Of a DNA stretch of 64,000 nucleotides, positions 61,801 to 64,000 are shown in pieces. The first letter of the stretch is position 1; every line of letters starts with the position of its first letter. Source of the stretch: Polyangium sp. 6x1 (GTDB lineage Bacteria > Myxococcota_A > Polyangia > Polyangiales > Polyangiaceae); contig NZ_JARZHH010000001.1 in the NCBI RefSeq assembly GCF_029946515.1, forward strand, positions 682,001 to 746,000. Direction: 5' to 3'. Below the pieces are notes generated by a model that was given only the letters and a program-made list of their open reading frames with translations, did not search any database and had not been told where the DNA came from. Position numbers and translations under genes: made by a program.

Positions 61801-62566
61801 ATCGGACGACGCCGCGAAGGCAAAAGAGGCGGACGCCACCTGGAAGACGCTCAAGAAGGACGTCAAGGCGATCGCCCAGAACCAGATCACGCGGCTCGAG
61901 CTCGCGATGTGCGCGGAGCGGCGCTGGGAGGTGAATTCGTTCCGCGCCCTCTTCCTCGAACATCCATTGCTCGTGCACCTCGTGCGGCGGCTCGTCTGGG
62001 GCGTCTACACCGAGGAAGGAAAATACCTCGGGGCCTTCCGTGTCGCCGAGGACAGCTCGCTCGCCGACGCCGACGACGCGGCCTTCGATTTGCCCGACGG
62101 CGCGTACGTCGGCATCGTCCACCCGCTCGCGCTGCCGGACGCGACGCGCGCGGCGTTCGGCCAGGTCCTCGGCGATTACAACATCGTCCAGCCCTTCCCG
62201 CAGATCGGCCGCGATACGTATGCCCCGACGAGCGCCGAGGCGACCGAGAGCGGGATCAAGCGCCGCGCGGGGCAATTCGTCCCCGTGGGCAAGCTCCTCG
62301 GCCTCGTCGAGCGCGGCTGGCGCAAGGGCGAGCCCCAGGACGCGGGCTGGATCTGGGACATGGGAAAACGTTTGCCCGGCGGCGTGGAGGCCACGCTCGG
62401 GCTGCGCACCGGCATCAGCGCCGATATGGAGATGACGGAGCCGAAGCAGGAGCTCGGCGAGGTCTACGTCTCGAAAAACCGCGACGGTTTCAAGCTCGGC
62501 GAGCTCTCGCCCGTGGTGTTCTCGGAGCTCGTGCGCGACCTCGTGCAGCTCGGGAGCGCCTCGTGA
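58826..62566 (+). CDS. WGR and DUF4132 domain protein (MolR/YehI type)
   Basis: 1246 residues from ATG 58826 (a GTG at 58808 is an alternative). Residues 1-75 are a WGR domain (RRFEFIEGSSKKFWQIERDG, WGKIGSAGQ), a nucleic-acid-binding fold also found in PARPs. An Ala/Pro/Lys linker follows, then ~750 residues of helical, HEAT-like repeats. The C-terminal ~240 are DUF4132 (RRLVWGVYTEEGKYLGAFRV, IVHPLALPDATRAAFGQVLGDY, RRAGQFVPVGKLLGLVERGW). This matches E. coli YehI/MolR in layout. It is the first gene of a cluster with a MoxR ATPase (4-bp overlap) and a DUF5682 protein. Its function is not established. Confidence 0.88.
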   Translation: MRRFEFIEGSSKKFWQIERDGSQLSIQWGKIGSAGQSQIKDFPTDPKAQAEHDKLVAEKTKKGYVEVAAPDAAATPAPAPKKPAAAAAPAAPSATEAPAPKAASAPSADEPATAPLPLQSAPVVVDSAPLEDIGPNLRMPHRKGALRPTAEELAADPWQTLQSAWSALARHYAWDDMTIPAELVPTVREVVAWFQGKGPAPLSPLAAASVLTMLDVPMGTPALPFLRAVADASIAKDGPAWLIDAVLATMRVRVDPYPSQVLKGEAKAFQALVLHPETTGPFELAWAGSTVFSFYTQNLPEDTYAAVIAALTARWHTFSYWQKRLVLTLTPDHTPLADALGEDWLACDGHIEGYVRASWDKDGMKPDFHFAYSRPMLVKLAKKTVGMSFSGGYLGGYLWTLLDLCGADVVPVCRLHCDSADYPGSIVEGLEVAAYVRGPETASLMVSQLAQKREVAQVAEAWLTKNPALAVPALADAIAAASAIGDRAAPVFLGIDRAHPGLADKVDIRPAARTAVQKLREKMAPRAEASPEELPRVLANPPWLSGRKAAALPVVANVAMKAYPDALHDPYGELALAKTDRTQTRKHTKTSFEEASENLGHRWAGKYVSGRLNELSDADVKRAFTEWPVRAWDAGNGLLVPLVVLGEDAIAGYPRIANGNAALFSAALADIVESPRLATFFAHARALKSARKSAQRWFLKFPKAAAVGLIPAAVAQPTQARERAEEALRFLVTKGHGEIVREVAESYGPEVAAAVKAALSADPRDRVPTKLPKIGDWCKAEALPPLLLAGRAKALPRAAVEAVFVMLTISTPENVYAGIEDVITACDPASLEEFSWAIFNEWQRAGGPSKEAWGFQQLALLGGDNVARKLTPLIRAWPGENLQARAVSGLDILARIGSDLALMHLNGVAQKVKFKGLQEKAREKMDEVAQNRGLSADELADRLVPDLDLDADGSRTLDFGPRQFRVGFDEALKPFVVDGSGKNLSDLPKPNKSDDAAKAKEADATWKTLKKDVKAIAQNQITRLELAMCAERRWEVNSFRALFLEHPLLVHLVRRLVWGVYTEEGKYLGAFRVAEDSSLADADDAAFDLPDGAYVGIVHPLALPDATRAAFGQVLGDYNIVQPFPQIGRDTYAPTSAEATESGIKRRAGQFVPVGKLLGLVERGWRKGEPQDAGWIWDMGKRLPGGVEATLGLRTGISADMEMTEPKQELGEVYVSKNRDGFKLGELSPVVFSELVRDLVQLGSAS

Positions 62567-63648
62567 AAAAGAAGCAGGCGGGTTTGCAGCGTGCTCCGGC
62601 GGAGATCCATTTCAAGGACGAGCTCGCGCGGCTCGCCGCGGAGGACACGGGCCCGCGCCCGCCCGGGTGGAAGCTCTCGCCGCGGGCGGTGCGGGCGTTC
62701 GTGCTCGGGGATCCGGCGCGTGACATCAAGCCGAAGTTCGTCGGCCATTCCGCGGTGATCGATCGGGCCATGGTCTCGCTCGCGACCTCGCGCGGGCTCT
62801 TGCTCATCGGCGAGCCGGGCACGGCGAAGAGCTGGCTTTCGGAGCTCTTGGCCGCGGCGATCTCCGGGCAATCGACGCTCACGGTGCAAGGCAGCGCGGC
62901 CACGAGCGAGGACCAGATCAAGCATTCGTGGAACTACGCTTTGCTCCTCGCCGAGGGCCCGGGCGAGCGCGCGCTCGTGCCCGGCCCCGTGCTCACGGGC
63001 ATGCGCGACGGCAAGATCGTTCGATTCGAGGAAATCACGCGGTGCCCGGCCGAGGTGCAGGACGGGCTCCTTTCGATCCTCTCGGATCGCGTCCTCACGA
63101 TCCCCGAGCTCGGCGAGCAAGGCGTGGTCTTCGCGCGGGAAGGGTTCAACATCATCGCCACGGCGAACACCCGCGACCGCGGCGTCAATGAAATGAGCGC
63201 CGCGCTCAAGCGCCGCTTCAATTTCGAGACGCTTTTCCCGATCGGCGACCTCGCGGCCGAGATCGAGCTCGTCCGCCGGGAATCCAGCCGCCTGCTCGAC
63301 GCCTCGGGCGTGAAAATGAGCCTGCCCGAGCCGGTGCTCGAAGTCCTCGTCACCACGTTCCGCGAGCTGCGCACGGGGGTCTCCGGCGACGGCCAGCCCG
63401 TCGAGCGGCTCTCGACCGTCCTTTCCACGGCCGAAGCGGTCTCCGTGGCGCACGCGGTCGGCGTCCGGGCGGCGTTCCTCGGCGACGGCGCCGCGCACCC
63501 GGGCGACGTGATCGATTGCCTCGCGGGCGCCGCGGTGAAGGACAGCGCCGAGGACCTGGAGAAGCTGCGGCGGTATCTCGAGACCGTCGTGAGCAAACGC
63601 AAGGCGCCGCATTGGGTCGCGCTGCACGCGGCGCGGTCGAGGCTCTAG
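62563..63648 (+). CDS. MoxR-type AAA+ ATPase (YehL-like)
   Basis: 361 residues from GTG 62563, overlapping the stop of the upstream gene (GTGA). Walker A is LLIGEPGTAKSWL (about residues 80-92); Walker B is IVRFEEITRC with Glu in place of the first Asp; NIIATANTRDRGVNEM is the sensor 1 region and LKRRFNFETLF the arginine-finger stretch. MoxR ATPases act as chaperones that load or remodel VWA-domain partners. E. coli YehL is the layout counterpart. A VWA gene would be expected just beyond the window. Confidence 0.9.
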   Translation: MKKKQAGLQRAPAEIHFKDELARLAAEDTGPRPPGWKLSPRAVRAFVLGDPARDIKPKFVGHSAVIDRAMVSLATSRGLLLIGEPGTAKSWLSELLAAAISGQSTLTVQGSAATSEDQIKHSWNYALLLAEGPGERALVPGPVLTGMRDGKIVRFEEITRCPAEVQDGLLSILSDRVLTIPELGEQGVVFAREGFNIIATANTRDRGVNEMSAALKRRFNFETLFPIGDLAAEIELVRRESSRLLDASGVKMSLPEPVLEVLVTTFRELRTGVSGDGQPVERLSTVLSTAEAVSVAHAVGVRAAFLGDGAAHPGDVIDCLAGAAVKDSAEDLEKLRRYLETVVSKRKAPHWVALHAARSRL

Positions 63649-63652
63649 GCCC

Positions 63653-64000
63653 GTGTCCGGCAGGCTCCACGTCGTCGGCGTGCGGCACCACAGCCCCGCG
63701 TGCGCGCGGCTCGTCGAGGCCGTGCTCGCGCGCGTCGACCCGGCCGTGGTGCTGATCGAGGGCCCGTCGGACTGGAACGTCAAAATGGCGGAGCTCGCGC
63801 TCGACCACGCGCCGCCGATCGCGATCTTCACGCATTACCTGGCCGAGGACGGCCCGGTCTCGTCGTTCACGCCGTTCTGCGCGTTTTCCCCGGAGTGGGT
63901 CGCGCTCCGCTGGGCCTTCGAGCGAGGGAAGACCACGCGGTTCTGTGATTTGCCCTCGTGGAGCAAGGCGTTCGTCGGCGTCGAGAACCGATACCGCGAT
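63653..64000 (+). CDS. DUF5682 family protein (YehM-like), 5' part
   Basis: The first 116 residues from GTG 63653, 4 bp after the MoxR stop; the gene runs out of the window. RLHVVGVRHHSPACARLVEAVLARV and PAVVLIEGPSDWN resemble the N-terminus of DUF5682, which belongs to the TraB/ChaN/EreA-like fold with an early His-His and Glu. Proteins of this group are associated with MoxR/VWA clusters. Its biochemical activity is unknown. Confidence 0.8.
   Translation, partial: MSGRLHVVGVRHHSPACARLVEAVLARVDPAVVLIEGPSDWNVKMAELALDHAPPIAIFTHYLAEDGPVSSFTPFCAFSPEWVALRWAFERGKTTRFCDLPSWSKAFVGVENRYRD

Noticed and set aside
58787-62275. Long minus-strand open frame opposite the WGR-DUF4132 gene
   Set aside because: No protein-like motifs; a shadow of the real plus-strand gene.

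Overview
The window is very GC-rich, densely packed bacterial DNA with strongly GC-biased third positions. Its gene content points to a myxobacterium, most likely of the Polyangium/Sorangium type (Polyangiales): many lipoproteins with Gly/Ser-rich linkers, two proteins with a MYXO-CTERM sorting tail (Cys-Gly-Cys, hydrophobic helix, arginines), a PASTA-less Ser/Thr kinase beside an FHA-sigma54 activator, a multi-gene chemosensory operon and caspase-like proteases. The genus is an inference. No rRNA, tRNA, insertion sequence, integrase or CRISPR array was found.

Layout. 1-893 is the end of a GMC oxidoreductase, followed by a 122-bp nested palindrome. 1019-3402 (minus) holds two lipoproteins, one with a VWA domain. 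3649-8277 pairs a trypsin-like lipoprotein with a membrane-anchored caspase-like protein. 8315-9602 holds a CoA-binding protein and a lipoprotein glutathione peroxidase whose catalytic residue is an in-frame UGA with a SECIS-like hairpin. 9715-14580 holds a Ser/Thr kinase, an FHA-sigma54 activator, a tandem repeat that could be its enhancer, a sigma54-type promoter and an AgmX/PglI-type lipoprotein. 14627-20138 holds an FG-GAP MYXO-CTERM protein, a small Cys-rich lipoprotein, FtsH, a membrane protein and a methyltransferase.

20273-28886 is a co-directional chemosensory operon (cheW, cheR-TPR, receptor, cheW, cheA-REC, cheB, double receiver). 28917-31687 holds a small protein, an Smr-domain protein, IlvE and a lipoprotein. 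31684-41789 is a run of mostly exported proteins (lipoproteins, a matrixin-like protease, an OmpA-like lipoprotein, a possible transglutaminase) plus a cytochrome P450 and a DedA protein. 41890-49710 holds a D-aminoacylase-type amidohydrolase, two linked nucleotidyltransferases and a one-protein hybrid two-component sensor.

49772-55668 looks like an accessory island: a VWA protein, two frame-disrupted genes, an 85-bp tandem repeat, unrecognised helical proteins, and a lipoprotein with a PD-(D/E)XK nuclease core followed at once by a small gene that could be its immunity protein. 55932-64000 holds a surface-sorted TPR-CHAT protease divergent from a WGR-DUF4132 / MoxR ATPase / DUF5682 cluster, which is cut by the window edge and resembles the E. 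coli yehI-yehL-yehM (MolR) cluster. An 89-bp repeat occurs twice, after the hybrid sensor gene and at the end of the CHAT gene.
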